Assembly: GCA_020634415.1 (NCBI GenBank)
Contig: JACKBT010000035.1
Location: 1-47,823 of the forward strand
Length of the DNA: 47,823 nt
Direction: 5' to 3'
Source of the DNA: Ardenticatenaceae bacterium
GTDB lineage: Bacteria > Chloroflexota > Anaerolineae > Promineifilales > Promineifilaceae
Below are positions 8,201 through 15,527 of the stretch, piece by piece; within the stretch, counting starts at the first letter, position 1, and the number at the start of each line of letters is the position of its first letter. Both the position numbers and the translations under genes were made by a program. The notes beneath the pieces were generated by a model that had not been told where the DNA came from, did no database searches, and was given only the letters and a program-made list of their open reading frames with translations.

Positions 8201-9403
8201 TTTTTGCCATGCGCCAATTACGCCCAAAAAGGCCAGGAAAAGCGGCAAAATGCCCAGATAAATGCCGCCTTCTACGTAGTTTTTCAGCCCCCAACTGCTG
8301 GTGTTGGCCCCACGTGGATTGGGTAGGTTGTAGGCGTTGCGTTGGAAGGGTTCGCTGTGCCCATCAAACACATCCACATAGCTGTGGTGGGAGGGGTTGC
8401 CAAAGAAGTTGGGCAAAAGCAGCGTAAGAATGCGTCGTTTGGGGAAGGCGTAGCTTTGCACTTCCTCGAATGAGGCGGAGCCTTCGCGGAAGTTGGTTTG
8501 TCCGACTTCGTACAGAGGGATGAGTTGAATGGCTCCCAGCAGTAAGCCAATGACGACTAGCCCAAGCAGGGCACTACCTTTGTGTAATACGTAATGCGTA
8601 ATGCGTAATTCCCCTCTGCTCCTCTGCCATACATTGCTCACCAGCCGCCAGCCGGCGTACAAGGCCATGAGGAGGAGGGTGTAGTAGGTGATTTCGATGT
8701 GTCCGGCGAGGATTTGGCAGCCCAGGGCGATGGAGCCGAGGGCGAGCCAGAGGAAAGTGGGGGGGAGAGGGGCGAGGGGAGATGCTTCCAATCTCCTAGT
8801 CTCCAATCTCCAATCTCCAATAATTTTTTCGATGCAGGCCAACAGCAGGGGCAGCCAGGCGGCGGCGGCGATGATCATGGGGAAAACGGCCGAACTTACC
8901 ACCAAAAAGCCGCAGCCCTGGTAGATTAAGCCGGCCAGGGCTGCACTGGCGCGGTGCATCTTCAACACGCGGCCAAAGGCATACATAAACACCCCGGCCA
9001 GCCACAACTGGCTGACGGTGAACCAGCCGTAGGCTTTGGTGAGGGGCATGATGAGGAAAAGAAGGCTGAAGGGGTAGTAGCCAGAGTGCTGTCCGGCGGC
9101 GAGAAAGGGCGCACCGGCAAAAAGGTAGGGATTCCAGAGTGGAATATCGCCCTGCTGCAAGCTATTGCGGATGAAGCGTTTCCAGGCGTAGTTCTCGATG
9201 ATGAGGTCGCTGAGGAGGCTGTTTTGGGGGATTTCGGCGTTGAATTGGGCAGCGGCCGTTTGCCAGGGCTGCCACTGGTAGAGGTTGTCAACGGGCAGCA
9301 TGGTTTTGCTGCCTAAAGTGACATCGCCGTATAAGAAAAGGGGCAGGACGAAGAAGCCGAGGATGATAATGAGATCAACTTTGTATTTTTTAACTTTCTG
9401 CAT
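5216..9403 (-). CDS. Fusion of YfhO-type membrane glycosyltransferase and Wzx-type flippase
   Basis: The 1395-aa protein has two complete parts. Residues 1 to about 900 are a YfhO-family polytopic protein: N-terminal DNLYQWQPW and NPYLFAGAPFLAAGQHSGYY loops typical of the family, many membrane helices, and a large extracytoplasmic region with LLDVLGVKYIITS. Residues about 905-1395 are a polysaccharide flippase of about 490 aa (KNSAAPMALNLFNKGIDFLF to the C-terminus, 12-14 helices). In Firmicutes, YfhO transfers a sugar from a polyprenyl-phosphate donor to a surface polymer, with a separate GT2 (CsbB) and flippase (GtcA). Here a GT2 gene lies just upstream, so the fusion may join flipping and transfer. 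Four stretches (near residues 193, 267, 481 and 785) are translated repeat elements. An internal frame break was not seen. The exact sugar and acceptor are unknown. Confidence 0.8.
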   Translation of the reverse strand: MQKVKKYKVDLIIILGFFVLPLFLYGDVTLGSKTMLPVDNLYQWQPWQTAAAQFNAEIPQNSLLSDLIIENYAWKRFIRNSLQQGDIPLWNPYLFAGAPFLAAGQHSGYYPFSLLFLIMPLTKAYGWFTVSQLWLAGVFMYAFGRVLKMHRASAALAGLIYQGCGFLVVSSAVFPMIIAAAAWLPLLLACIEKIIGDWRLETRRLEASPLAPLPPTFLWLALGSIALGCQILAGHIEITYYTLLLMALYAGWRLVSNVWQRSRGELRITHYVLHKGSALLGLVVIGLLLGAIQLIPLYEVGQTNFREGSASFEEVQSYAFPKRRILTLLLPNFFGNPSHHSYVDVFDGHSEPFQRNAYNLPNPRGANTSSWGLKNYVEGGIYLGILPLFLAFLGVIGAWQKRQRWSETGFFVLMSLISLAFIFGTPLYAILYYGLPFINQLHTPFRWVFPLSLFIAALAGFGVDYLAQTRGVETGEGRLKKSLVSSLQSPIFLWSSPSIITLLAGLTFWSGLFGLIGLYATKFFYERLAVQIYRLFNGLAAAKDAFPDTRAFYSYEFRQFFLLGLILMGTGVVLRVSRCPIFWRGRPLYLYLAAILISLDIFIANFSFHTAVDPALLEYKPQLVQWLEQQPQPWRLTSFNPNGDIPFHANSGWLYDLPDIRGYDSIIPKQYTTYMAAIEPQNGLQFNRVQPIANWQSLNSPLLDVLGVKYIITSETVELPKLQEVWQGEGLRVYENLAVAPRAYTLPQTATAVVPNALSAMTTDYDPRHFAVVETGDWRPETAQSPVSSQPVSAPVTYNSNREVVVQTAVSTPAWLILNDSYAPGWKAFVRPADQGEEAEQEHEIFLVNGNFRGVLLEPGEWVVRFRYSPQSFVLGGLASVMGVMVLLLGTAVTLWQRYVGTGQTQSAARSVLKNSAAPMALNLFNKGIDFLFAAYYLRVLGPADAGSYATAIAAALIFEIIANFGLNLLLVREVSQDRSQASRYLLNTTVLRVGTAVLATIPVALYLLGSRLTDSPLTAAEINATLFIMVGMVFSGMAQGITGLFYVYEKAEIPATMTTATTILKVGFGVVALLMGYGFVGLAAVSILTNLITLTLLSTLATRHFALTGPWQLDWQLQRHMLSLGYPLMLIHLLQTIFISSDVILLRQINGEEVVGWYSSAYKWFNALQIVPSFFTLALFPIIAREVKNSLDSARRMYTMSLKLMLLLALPIAAVTAYLAFPLVRLVGGEEFLPHGAIALQLVIASIPIGWLNSVTNYVLIALGLESKQPRAFTIAVAFNIITNLIFLPMFSYRAAAITTVLSEVVLLLLFHYYLRQKMAGVQWGQLLVRPLSLTAIMVAAMFLGQQLHLIIGLLLGLILYPAGLILLHIITPEERALLQSLLPAPIATRLKLV
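7017..7087. repeat. GGAGACT-type hairpin repeat inside the fusion gene (residues about 775-795)
   Basis: Tandem GGAGACT units face their inverted copies (CTCCAGTCTCCAGT) and form a long stem-loop. On the minus strand the element is read in frame as ETGDWRPETAQSPVSSQPVS, a low-complexity insert between YfhO segments. Confidence 0.75.
7931..7990. repeat. GGAGACT-type hairpin repeat inside the fusion gene (residues about 472-491)
   Basis: GATTGGAGATTGGAGACT units on the left and GTCTCCCTTCTCCAGTCTCC on the right form an imperfect stem. The minus-strand translation includes GVETGEGRLKKSLVSSLQSP, which sits between hydrophobic segments. Confidence 0.7.
8583..8611. repeat. GTAATGC-type tandem repeat inside the fusion gene (residues about 264-273)
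   Basis: Tandem GTAATACGTAATGCGTAATG is read in frame on the minus strand as ELRITHYVLHKG. The same repeat type ends the adjacent GT2 gene, where it encodes NNYVIT. Confidence 0.6.
8785..8825. repeat. CTCCAATCTCC-type repeat inside the fusion gene (residues about 193-206)
   Basis: CCAATCTCCTAGTCTCCAAT units are read on the minus strand as IGDWRLETRRLEASP, again low-complexity and hydrophilic between membrane helices. Only one orientation of the unit is present. Confidence 0.6.
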
Positions 9404-9411
9404 CTGAGGGC

Positions 9412-9448
9412 CGTAATTACGTAATTAATTACGTAATTACGTAATTGT
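9412..9448. repeat. GTAATTAC tandem repeat between the GT2 gene and the fusion gene
   Basis: Near-perfect ACGTAATT units fill the 25-base gap between the two minus-strand genes and run into the GT2 3' end, encoding its last residues NNYVIT. On the other side the repeat ends about 8 bases before the ATG of the fusion gene, where a ribosome site would be expected. Confidence 0.7.
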
Positions 9449-10187
9449 TCTTGCGCATGGCGGGTGTCACATGCCGATAGCGCCACAAAATTTGCCAGGT
9501 GCGCAGGGCGGCTTCGAGCTTGATGGGGATGGTCATTTTGGAACGGCCGATCCGCCTGTCCTCAAAATAAATAGGGATTTCCTTTACTTGAAAGCCTAGT
9601 TTTTGTGTCAAATAAGCCATTTCAAATTGAAAGCTGTAGCCGTGTGAACTGAGGCCGTCCAGGTCAATGGCCTGCAAAACGGCCGAGCGCCAACATTTGA
9701 AGCCTGCTGTGCCATCCTTCACCTTTAGCCCCAGCAGCAGCCGAGTATAAATGGCATTGGCCCACCAACTCAACAGATAGCGTCCGGTTTCCCACCGTTC
9801 GTCAATCTGTCCGCCTGTGACATAACGCGACCCAACAACGACATCTGCATTTTTGATTTGGGCCAACATCTCAGGGATGTGGCTCGGAGAATGGGAAAAG
9901 TCACAATCCATCTGGATGATGTGGGTTGCGCCAGCGGCAATAGCCATGTTGAAGCCAGCCACGTAGGCGCGGCCCAGCCCGCCTTTGTCGGGGCGATGGA
10001 GAACCTGGAGAAAAGACGGCCGTTCCGCCGCCAACTTATCAGCCACAGCCCCCGTCCCATCTGGCGAATTATCATCCACCACCAGCACCGAAAGGCCAGG
10101 AATAGCCAACCCTTGCAGGGCCAAAACCAACTCTGGCAAATTATTGGCTTCATTATACGTGGGAATAACCACCATGATCTTTTGCAT
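9429..10187 (-). CDS. GT2 polyprenol-phosphate sugar (dolichol-P-mannose-like) synthase
   Basis: This 252-aa GT-A enzyme should move a hexose from a nucleotide sugar to polyprenyl phosphate on the cytoplasmic face. It starts [20 protein letters not shown], has [11 protein letters not shown], a DxD-type [10 protein letters not shown], and the DPM1-type [10 protein letters not shown] and [10 protein letters not shown] motifs. No C-terminal membrane segment is present, as in short soluble DPM1 forms. The YfhO-flippase fusion follows 25 bases downstream, consistent with a donor-synthase plus transferase pair. The C-terminal NNYVIT comes from the repeat and may extend an older end. Mannose is the default guess; glucose or GlcNAc are possible. 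Confidence 0.88.
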   Translation of the reverse strand: MQKIMVVIPTYNEANNLPELVLALQGLAIPGLSVLVVDDNSPDGTGAVADKLAAERPSFLQVLHRPDKGGLGRAYVAGFNMAIAAGATHIIQMDCDFSHSPSHIPEMLAQIKNADVVVGSRYVTGGQIDERWETGRYLLSWWANAIYTRLLLGLKVKDGTAGFKCWRSAVLQAIDLDGLSSHGYSFQFEMAYLTQKLGFQVKEIPIYFEDRRIGRSKMTIPIKLEAALRTWQILWRYRHVTPAMRKNNYVIT

Positions 10188-10221
10188 ATGCCAATCCCCA
10201 AGAATGATTCCTTTACATTAC

Positions 10222-10249
10222 AAAAAAAACAGGGCTATAAATAGCCCTG
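10222..10249 (-). terminator. Intrinsic terminator of the REC-GGDEF regulator gene
   Basis: CAGGGCTAT/ATAGCCCTG forms a 9-bp stem at 10230-10249. On the minus strand it is followed by eight consecutive T. It lies about 50 bases after the regulator stop and ends that transcript before the GT2 gene. Confidence 0.85.
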
Positions 10250-10296
10250 ACCAAACTTGCCTTTTATTTTAACAAAAAAACAGTTTCCGAAAAAAA

Positions 10297-11154
10297 TCAA
10301 TCGCCTTCCAATGTCGCAAACAGATCATTCACATTCGTAAAGTTATAATCCCGCGAAGAAAAACTCGAAACATACACGTTCAACCGTTCTGACTCTGGCA
10401 TCTCATGAATGCGATGGCGTTCCAATGCCGGATAGAAATATTGAATAGATGGCTGCAAACGAATGAGACAGCGATCCGCCAGTCGGGCGCATTTATCGGC
10501 ACTGGTAATGATGGCAAAGTCATCTCCTGTGGCATGACCAATATAATCATCCTCGCCGCCGGTTTCCTTCATGGCATTGGTAATCATAAGCGTGATTGCC
10601 CGTGAGACATCATCGGCGGCCACAAACCCAAACCGATCCCGAAATTTGGAGAGGCCCCGAATGCCAATTAAAACCAGGCCCCATTCCGGTAGGTGCAGCA
10701 TCTTGTCTAGCTGCTCACGCACAAGGTGGCCTTCGGGCAGGCCGGTTACGGGGTTTACCAGTGTGTTGAGGCTGGCGCGGCGCAGCACATTTCTAACCCG
10801 CAGCCGCAGTTCCTGAATGTCGAAGGGCTTGGTGATGTAGTCAACAGCCCCTAGTTCCAGCCCGCTCAATTTGTCATCGCGCTCGCGCTTTTCTGTGAGA
10901 AAAATGACGGGCAGATCATGGGTGCGGCGGCTTTCGCGCAGGCGGCGGCATACTTCGTAACCGTCTATATCGGGTAAGCGGATGTCGAGCAGGGCAATGT
11001 CGGGCATAAAATCATCTATTTGGCCGACGGCATCTTCGCCCCGTGCCGCATGGGCTACATCATAGCCCTGCACTTTGAAGTAGGCTGTGAGCATTTCGGC
11101 CAGATCGCCATCGTCTTCTACGATAAAAACTTTTTGTTTCTTTTTCTCATTCAC
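10297..11154 (-). CDS. Response regulator with degenerate GGDEF domain
   Basis: The 285-aa protein has a receiver domain (about 7-122) with acidic EDD near 13-15, phosphoacceptor D57 in IALLDIRLPDIDG, and ITKPFDIQELRLRV. A C-terminal GGDEF-like domain begins NPVTGLPEGHLVREQL. The active-site loop reads GHATGDDFAII where diguanylate cyclases have RYGGDEF, so synthesis of c-di-GMP is unlikely. A conserved TGLP start and following helices are still recognisable. There is no DNA-binding domain, so output is probably protein-protein or nucleotide sensing. It has its own terminator and lies downstream of the V4R gene on the same strand. It contains no CGGCCG. Confidence 0.85.
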   Translation of the reverse strand: MNEKKKQKVFIVEDDGDLAEMLTAYFKVQGYDVAHAARGEDAVGQIDDFMPDIALLDIRLPDIDGYEVCRRLRESRRTHDLPVIFLTEKRERDDKLSGLELGAVDYITKPFDIQELRLRVRNVLRRASLNTLVNPVTGLPEGHLVREQLDKMLHLPEWGLVLIGIRGLSKFRDRFGFVAADDVSRAITLMITNAMKETGGEDDYIGHATGDDFAIITSADKCARLADRCLIRLQPSIQYFYPALERHRIHEMPESERLNVYVSSFSSRDYNFTNVNDLFATLEGD

Positions 11155-11299
11155 GTGTTATCTCCATTCATCCGAGTGCATGCCGTTGGGATGGGCAAAC
11201 ACGTCATCAAGCATAACAGTACAGGTTATGTTGATCTTATGTTATGTATTCATTGTTGAGAACTACAATAAGGTTCTTAAGTATTCAGATATGTAATTA

Positions 11300-11340
11300 T
11301 TTGGCCCTTGCCAAAGGTGGAACTTCTTACAAGGGCCAAA
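11300..11340. repeat. Perfect 11-bp inverted repeat downstream of the V4R gene
   Basis: TTTGGCCCTTG (11300-11310) and CAAGGGCCAAA (11330-11340) enclose a 19-base loop, 14 bases past the V4R stop. No strong T tract follows on either strand. It may be a weak terminator or an operator for the downstream regulator gene. Confidence 0.5.
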
Positions 11341-11354
11341 CAGTTACTCGGATT

Positions 11355-11990
11355 CTATTTTATCGGTTCTTTGTCAATTTTAAAGACGCAGGCGGCGGCA
11401 CCCATGGCGATACATTCTACTTCATCAATGCGGAATTCCAGACCGCCGCTTACCCAGCGCAGGGCCTCTTGGAGCAGGCCAACGGCGATGTAGCAGATGG
11501 GGCGATCTGTTTTGCGCCCCCAACACATGGAGCAGGGGTTGATGTAGTAGAGGAAGTGATCGTCGTGTTCTTCGACCCAACTGGTTTGGTCGCTGAATTG
11601 GGTGAAGATGCGGGCGACGGCCGGTACACCGATTTTGAGTTTTGTTTGTAAGGGCAGCACTTTGAAGGCGAGATCACCGACCCCGGCGAGGGCACCAAAC
11701 TGTTTAAGGCCACGTGAAAACAGGGCACGACCGCCACGTAATGCCAACCCTCGGCCACCGCGTGGCCCGTAGATGTCGTCGAGTCCTTTGTTGATGTTGG
11801 CGATGTTGGCGAAGTCGAACTCTTTGGTGAGATTATCTGGGGGGAGTTCTTGGATAAGCTGGCGTAGATTGGTGAGGTTGAGGAGGGCGTTGAGGCCGTT
11901 GCGCCCCATGACTTCTTCCATGGAGATGAGTAAGATACGGCCCATGCGGTTGGGATAGTAGTATTCACTATCGGCGATCAGTTCTCTCAC
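11355..11990 (-). CDS. V4R-domain protein
   Basis: This 211-aa protein ends with a V4R (4-vinyl reductase) domain at about residues 130-205, a fold that binds small hydrophobic ligands. Visible are the cysteine pattern NPCSMCWGRKTDRPICYI and the closing strand-rich FRIDEVECIAMGAAACVFKI, with Cys and His positions typical of the family. The N-terminal 120 residues hold helical segments (MGRILLISMEEVMGRNGLNA) and a Gly/Arg-rich stretch GPRGGRGLALRGGRALFSRG. V4R proteins beside two-component regulators act as ligand sensors in several phyla. The REC-GGDEF-like gene downstream fits that, though 200 bases separate them. The ligand is unknown. Confidence 0.8.
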   Translation of the reverse strand: MRELIADSEYYYPNRMGRILLISMEEVMGRNGLNALLNLTNLRQLIQELPPDNLTKEFDFANIANINKGLDDIYGPRGGRGLALRGGRALFSRGLKQFGALAGVGDLAFKVLPLQTKLKIGVPAVARIFTQFSDQTSWVEEHDDHFLYYINPCSMCWGRKTDRPICYIAVGLLQEALRWVSGGLEFRIDEVECIAMGAAACVFKIDKEPIK

Positions 11991-12136
11991 GATTGCCTCC
12001 CATGTCGCCTGTTGTTTTTTGTGTCTGTGGTCATTGGTTTATGCTGCCAGACTGCTTGTTGACATTGATTGATCTTTTTCATGGGGTGTGGGCTTATTTG
12101 CCTATTATGGTGTTTTTGGGATGATCTTGGTATTCA

Positions 12137-12165
12137 TTGCCAACATATTTATCGGTACATAGTAT
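12137..12165 (+). promoter_or_regulatory. Putative sigma70 promoter of the GH1 gene
   Basis: TTGCCA at 12137-12142 and TAGTAT at 12160-12165 are separated by 17 bases. The -10 ends about 50 bases before the GH1 start codon. Confidence 0.45.
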
Positions 12166-12215
12166 AACAATGGGAGGATTTTTGCACAAAGTTTGTTCGT
12201 GAAGGAGTTGTGAGA

Positions 12216-13532
12216 GTGGCGCGTGCAACGATGTTTTTTCCGCCCGATTTTCGCTGGGGGACGGCTACGGCCGCTTACCAGGTGGAAGGGGCTAATGTGA
12301 ATAGTGATTGGTGGGTGTGGGAGCAGGGAAACGGCCGTATTCTGCAAAACCACAAATCTGCTTTGGCGTGTAACTGGTGGGAAGATGCCGAAAAAGATTT
12401 AGACGCGGCAGCGGCGATGGGCACGAATGCTCATCGTCTCTCGTTGGAGTGGAGCCGCATTGAACCGGAGCCAAGTGTGTTTGATGAGGCAGCGTTGGGC
12501 CGGTATCGGCAGATTTTGCAGGCGATGTGGGATCGGGGGATTGAGCCGATGGTGACGCTACATCATTTTAGCAATCCGTTGTGGCTGGTGGAGAAGGGGG
12601 ATTTTAACCGCAGTATTGTGGTGGATTATTTTCAGCGGTACACGGCGAAGGTGGTGGCGGGGTTGGGGGATTTGGTGCCGAAGTGGGTGACAATTAATGA
12701 GCCGATGGTGTATGTATTTATGCGTTATTTGGATGGCAAGTTTCCGGCACCTTCGCGGCGGGGCTGGCCGGGGGCGCGGGAGGCGGCGGGTAATTTGCTG
12801 CGCTGTCATGCGGCGGCTTATCATACGATTAAAGATCTGTTACCGGCGGCAGAGGTGGGGGTGGCGAAGCATACGGCCGTTTTCCAACCCCAAACTGACA
12901 ACAAACTAGCGCACTGGTGGACGCGGCGTGTGGATTGGCTGTTTAATGAGATGTGGCTGGCGAGTATGGTAAACGGCCGTCTCCATTGGCCTCTGGGGCG
13001 CGGTAAGATCAAAAATCTGGCTGGCTCCTTCGATTTTGTCGGTGTGAACTATTACACGCGGCATTATGTTAAGTTTCCGCCGTTGGGCGGGTTGCTGGCA
13101 AATGAATGGGGGGCGCAGGCGACGGTGAGTGATGGTAATTACGGTGAGGTTTATCCCGAAGGGCTGTACCAGAGTATTCAGCGGATGCTCAAATATCAGA
13201 AGCCAATTTATATTACGGAGAATGGGCTGCCGGATGTGGCGGATAGATTACGGCCGTCTTTCCTGATGACCCATTTGCGGGAAATATGGCGGGCCATTAG
13301 CTTTTGTTTCCCGGTGATGGGTTATTACCATTGGAGTTTGGTGGACAATTTCGAGTGGGATCGGGGCTGGACGCAGCGTTTTGGTCTGATTGGGCTGAAC
13401 CCGGAAACACAAGAGCGGCAGTGGCGAGCCAGTGGTGAACTGTACAGCGAGATTTGCCACACGCGCAGCCTGAGCAGTGAAATGGCCGAGCGGTATGCGC
13501 CGGAGTTGTTGGCGACGATGTTTCCGGGATGA
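12216..13532 (+). CDS. GH1 family beta-glycosidase
   Basis: The 438-aa enzyme is a retaining beta-glucosidase or beta-galactosidase of family GH1, probably cytoplasmic because no signal peptide is present. It starts FFPPDFRWGTATAAYQVEG, the GH1 N-terminal signature. The acid/base Glu is in VTINEPM (about residue 162) and the nucleophile in YITENG (about 335). The aglycone-side YYHWSLVDNFEW is present. The GTG at 12216 is chosen because AAGGAG lies eight bases before it; GTG 12210 would be too close and ATG 12231 too far. Five ACGGCCGT-type copies lie inside. It has its own promoter and faces away from the V4R gene. Natural substrate cannot be fixed. Confidence 0.92.
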   Translation: MARATMFFPPDFRWGTATAAYQVEGANVNSDWWVWEQGNGRILQNHKSALACNWWEDAEKDLDAAAAMGTNAHRLSLEWSRIEPEPSVFDEAALGRYRQILQAMWDRGIEPMVTLHHFSNPLWLVEKGDFNRSIVVDYFQRYTAKVVAGLGDLVPKWVTINEPMVYVFMRYLDGKFPAPSRRGWPGAREAAGNLLRCHAAAYHTIKDLLPAAEVGVAKHTAVFQPQTDNKLAHWWTRRVDWLFNEMWLASMVNGRLHWPLGRGKIKNLAGSFDFVGVNYYTRHYVKFPPLGGLLANEWGAQATVSDGNYGEVYPEGLYQSIQRMLKYQKPIYITENGLPDVADRLRPSFLMTHLREIWRAISFCFPVMGYYHWSLVDNFEWDRGWTQRFGLIGLNPETQERQWRASGELYSEICHTRSLSSEMAERYAPELLATMFPG

Positions 13533-13564
13533 GGTAAGACTTACACCAAATCGGCCGTTTGCGG

Positions 13565-13570
13565 TATAAT
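13565..13570 (+). promoter_or_regulatory. Consensus -10 box upstream of yebC
   Basis: TATAAT lies 36 bases before the yebC ATG. The matching -35 region (TTACAC near 13541) is poor, and a TCGGCCGT motif copy occupies the spacer. Confidence 0.45.
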
Positions 13571-13606
13571 GGCAGTTCAAATTCATTATTTGTTGGAGAA
13601 AATATC

Positions 13607-14353
13607 ATGTCCGGACATTCTAAATGGTCCACCATTAAACACAAGAAGGGGGCGGCTGATGCCAAGCGCGGCAAGCTGTTCACTCAACTGGCTAAGGAAA
13701 TTACGATTGCGGCGCGGGAAGGTGGCGGCGACCCTGATTTTAATAACCGGCTGCGGCTGGCGATTGCTAAGGCGAAGGCTGACAATATGCCCAATGACAA
13801 TATTGAACGTGCCCGGAAGCGGGGAACGGGCGAATTAGAGGGCGGCGAGCTTTTGGAGATTATGTATGAAGCGTATGCCCCACACGGCGTGGGGATGCTG
13901 ATTGAAGTGGTCACTGATAATCGCAATCGTGCTGTGGCTGATATACGCCATATTTTTAATAAGTTTGGCGGTAATTTGGCCGAAGGTGGGGCAGTAGCCT
14001 GGCAGTTTTCGCGTAAGGGTTATATCACTATCGCCGAAGCAGTAGATCAGGATGAGATTTTTATGGTAGCGGCGGAGGCTGGGGCTGATGATGTACAGTT
14101 TGGTGAGGTGACGGAGATTTATACGGAACTAGAAAATTTCCAGGCGGTGCAGAAGGCGTTGGAAGAGGCTGGCATGACGCTGGATGAAGCGAAGATGGTG
14201 TATGAGCCGAATAATACGGTGGAATTGGAACCAGCGCAGACGCTGCAGACGATGAGTGTGATTGAAAAGATTGAAGATTTGGATGACGTGCAGAATGTGT
14301 ATACGGCTTTGGAGATTAGTGATGAGGCGATTGCGGCGATGGAGGGGGCGTAA
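13607..14353 (+). CDS. yebC: YebC/PmpR-family protein
   Basis: The ATG at 13607 has TTGGAG seven bases upstream and gives the canonical MSGHSKWSTIKHKKGAADAK start. The 248-aa length is normal. YebC/TACO1 proteins bind ribosomes or act as transcriptional regulators; in bacteria, recent work links them to translation of proline stretches. Motifs GGGDPDFNNRLRLAIAKAKA, MPNDNIERA and GGNLAEGGAVAWQF are clear. It heads a yebC-ruvC-ruvA cluster, a common bacterial arrangement. There is no CGGCCG in the coding sequence, in contrast to both neighbours. Confidence 0.95.
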   Translation: MSGHSKWSTIKHKKGAADAKRGKLFTQLAKEITIAAREGGGDPDFNNRLRLAIAKAKADNMPNDNIERARKRGTGELEGGELLEIMYEAYAPHGVGMLIEVVTDNRNRAVADIRHIFNKFGGNLAEGGAVAWQFSRKGYITIAEAVDQDEIFMVAAEAGADDVQFGEVTEIYTELENFQAVQKALEEAGMTLDEAKMVYEPNNTVELEPAQTLQTMSVIEKIEDLDDVQNVYTALEISDEAIAAMEGA

Positions 14354-14380
14354 TTACGTCATTGCGTAATTGCGTAATTA
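14350..14380. repeat. GTAATTGC-type repeat between yebC and ruvC
   Basis: Tandem GTAATTACGTCATTGCGTAA units overlap the yebC stop codon and end five bases before the ruvC start codon, leaving no space for a normal ribosome site. Confidence 0.65.
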
Positions 14381-14385
14381 TTTCT

Positions 14386-14874
14386 GTGCGAATTTTAGGG
14401 ATTGATCCGGGGACGGCGCGGGTTGGTTATGGGGTGGTGGATGTGGTGGACGGCCGTTTAACGGCCGTTACCTACGGGGTCATTTCCACTTCAGCCAAAG
14501 ACGAAATGCCCGCCCGCCTCCAAGCCATCTACCAGCAGACCAACGACCTGATTGCCGAATTTGAGCCAGACACGGCGGGCATTGAAGAAGTCTTTTTTGG
14601 TCGTAACATTACTACCGCCATTACCGTCGGGCAGTCGCGGGGTGTGCTGTTGTTGGCCTTAGCCAACGCGGGCCTCTCCATTGGCGAATATTCCCCGCCC
14701 AAAATTAAGGATGCGGTGACGGGTTATGGCAAAGCCGACAAAGCCCAGGTGCAGTTGATGATCCGTAACTTGCTTAACCTGGAAGAAACGCCCCGCCCCG
14801 ATGATGCGGCTGATGGATTGGCGGTGGCGATTACGCATTATCAGTATCATCGGTTTGAATCTTTGTATGAATAA
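14386..14874 (+). CDS. ruvC: Holliday junction endonuclease RuvC
   Basis: RuvC resolves Holliday junctions together with RuvAB. The GTG at 14386 is chosen because it gives the canonical MRILGIDPGTARVGYGVV; an upstream TTG would add residues encoded by a repeat. The 162-aa length is normal. Catalytic residues visible are D7, Glu in AGIEEVFFGRN, and the terminal Asp pair in DDAADGLAVAITH. Two ACGGCCGT copies are nearly adjacent near 14452 and 14461, and the coding strand turns from G-rich to C-rich exactly there. No Shine-Dalgarno is seen because the repeat fills the leader, so coupling to yebC is likely. Confidence 0.95.
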   Translation: MRILGIDPGTARVGYGVVDVVDGRLTAVTYGVISTSAKDEMPARLQAIYQQTNDLIAEFEPDTAGIEEVFFGRNITTAITVGQSRGVLLLALANAGLSIGEYSPPKIKDAVTGYGKADKAQVQLMIRNLLNLEETPRPDDAADGLAVAITHYQYHRFESLYE

Positions 14875-14935
14875 GTGGCAAGTGGCAAGTGGCAAGTCAG
14901 AAATGCCACCTGCCACTTGCCACCTGCTACTTACC
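14875..14935. repeat. GGCAAGT-type tandem/inverted repeat between ruvC and ruvA
   Basis: AAGTGGCAAGTGGCAAGT on the left and TGCCACTTGCCACCTG on the right form a strong stem-loop that starts at the ruvC stop and ends about eight bases before the ruvA ATG. The same family (type B) recurs at 44873. Confidence 0.75.
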
Positions 14936-14942
14936 ACAAGTT

Positions 14943-15527
14943 ATGATTGCTTCGCTCAGTGGAACGATTCTGAAAATTGAAGAAGCCAGCCTGGTGGTGG
15001 GTGTGGGTGGGGTGGGTATTCGTGTGTTTGTGCCCAAGACGGTGCTGGAAAATGTGGGGGGAATCGGCCGTTCGGTGCGCCTGCATACCCATCTGATTGT
15101 GCGGGAAGATGCTTTGTCGCTTTACGGTTTTGAGTCGGATGAGGATTTGCAGTTGTTTGAGGTGCTGATTGGCATAAGCGGCATTGGGCCGAAGGTGTCG
15201 CTGGCGATTTTGTCTACGCTGAGTCCTGAACTGCTGAAAAGTGCGATTATGCGGGAGGAAACGGCCGTTCTCCAGCGTGTGCCTGGCATTGGCAAGAAAA
15301 CGGCCGAACGCATTATGTTCCAGTTGCGCGATAAGTTGGATTTAACGGCCGTTTCCACCTCCATCCCCCTCGTCAGCGATGTGGATGCCGATGTGATAGA
15401 TGTTCTCACCGCTTTGGGCTTCAGCATTGTCGAGGCGCAGGCCGCGTTGCAAAACATCCCCCGCGATGTGAAAACAGTAGACGACCGCGTGCAGTTAGCT
15501 TTACAGCATTTGGATCAAGGCCGTTAA
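14943..15527 (+). CDS. ruvA: Holliday junction helicase subunit RuvA
   Basis: RuvA binds four-way junctions and loads the RuvB motor. The ATG at 14943 gives MIASLSGTILKIEEASLVV, the normal start, and 194 aa. Domain I (about 1-65) is followed by helix-hairpin-helix motifs LIGISGIGPKVSLAIL and LQRVPGIGKKTAERI, then the flexible linker and the RuvB-contacting C-terminal domain (DVIDVLTALGFSIVEAQAAL). ruvB is not in the window. The gene overlaps the convergent dehydrogenase gene by four bases, so its transcript must end inside that gene. Motif copies occur near 15063, 15260, 15299 and 15346. Confidence 0.95.
   Translation: MIASLSGTILKIEEASLVVGVGGVGIRVFVPKTVLENVGGIGRSVRLHTHLIVREDALSLYGFESDEDLQLFEVLIGISGIGPKVSLAILSTLSPELLKSAIMREETAVLQRVPGIGKKTAERIMFQLRDKLDLTAVSTSIPLVSDVDADVIDVLTALGFSIVEAQAALQNIPRDVKTVDDRVQLALQHLDQGR

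Noticed and set aside
9412..9448. AT-rich tandem repeat as replication origin or DnaA boxes
   Set aside because: It contains no TTATNCACA boxes and the same units occur at many gene borders without origin features.
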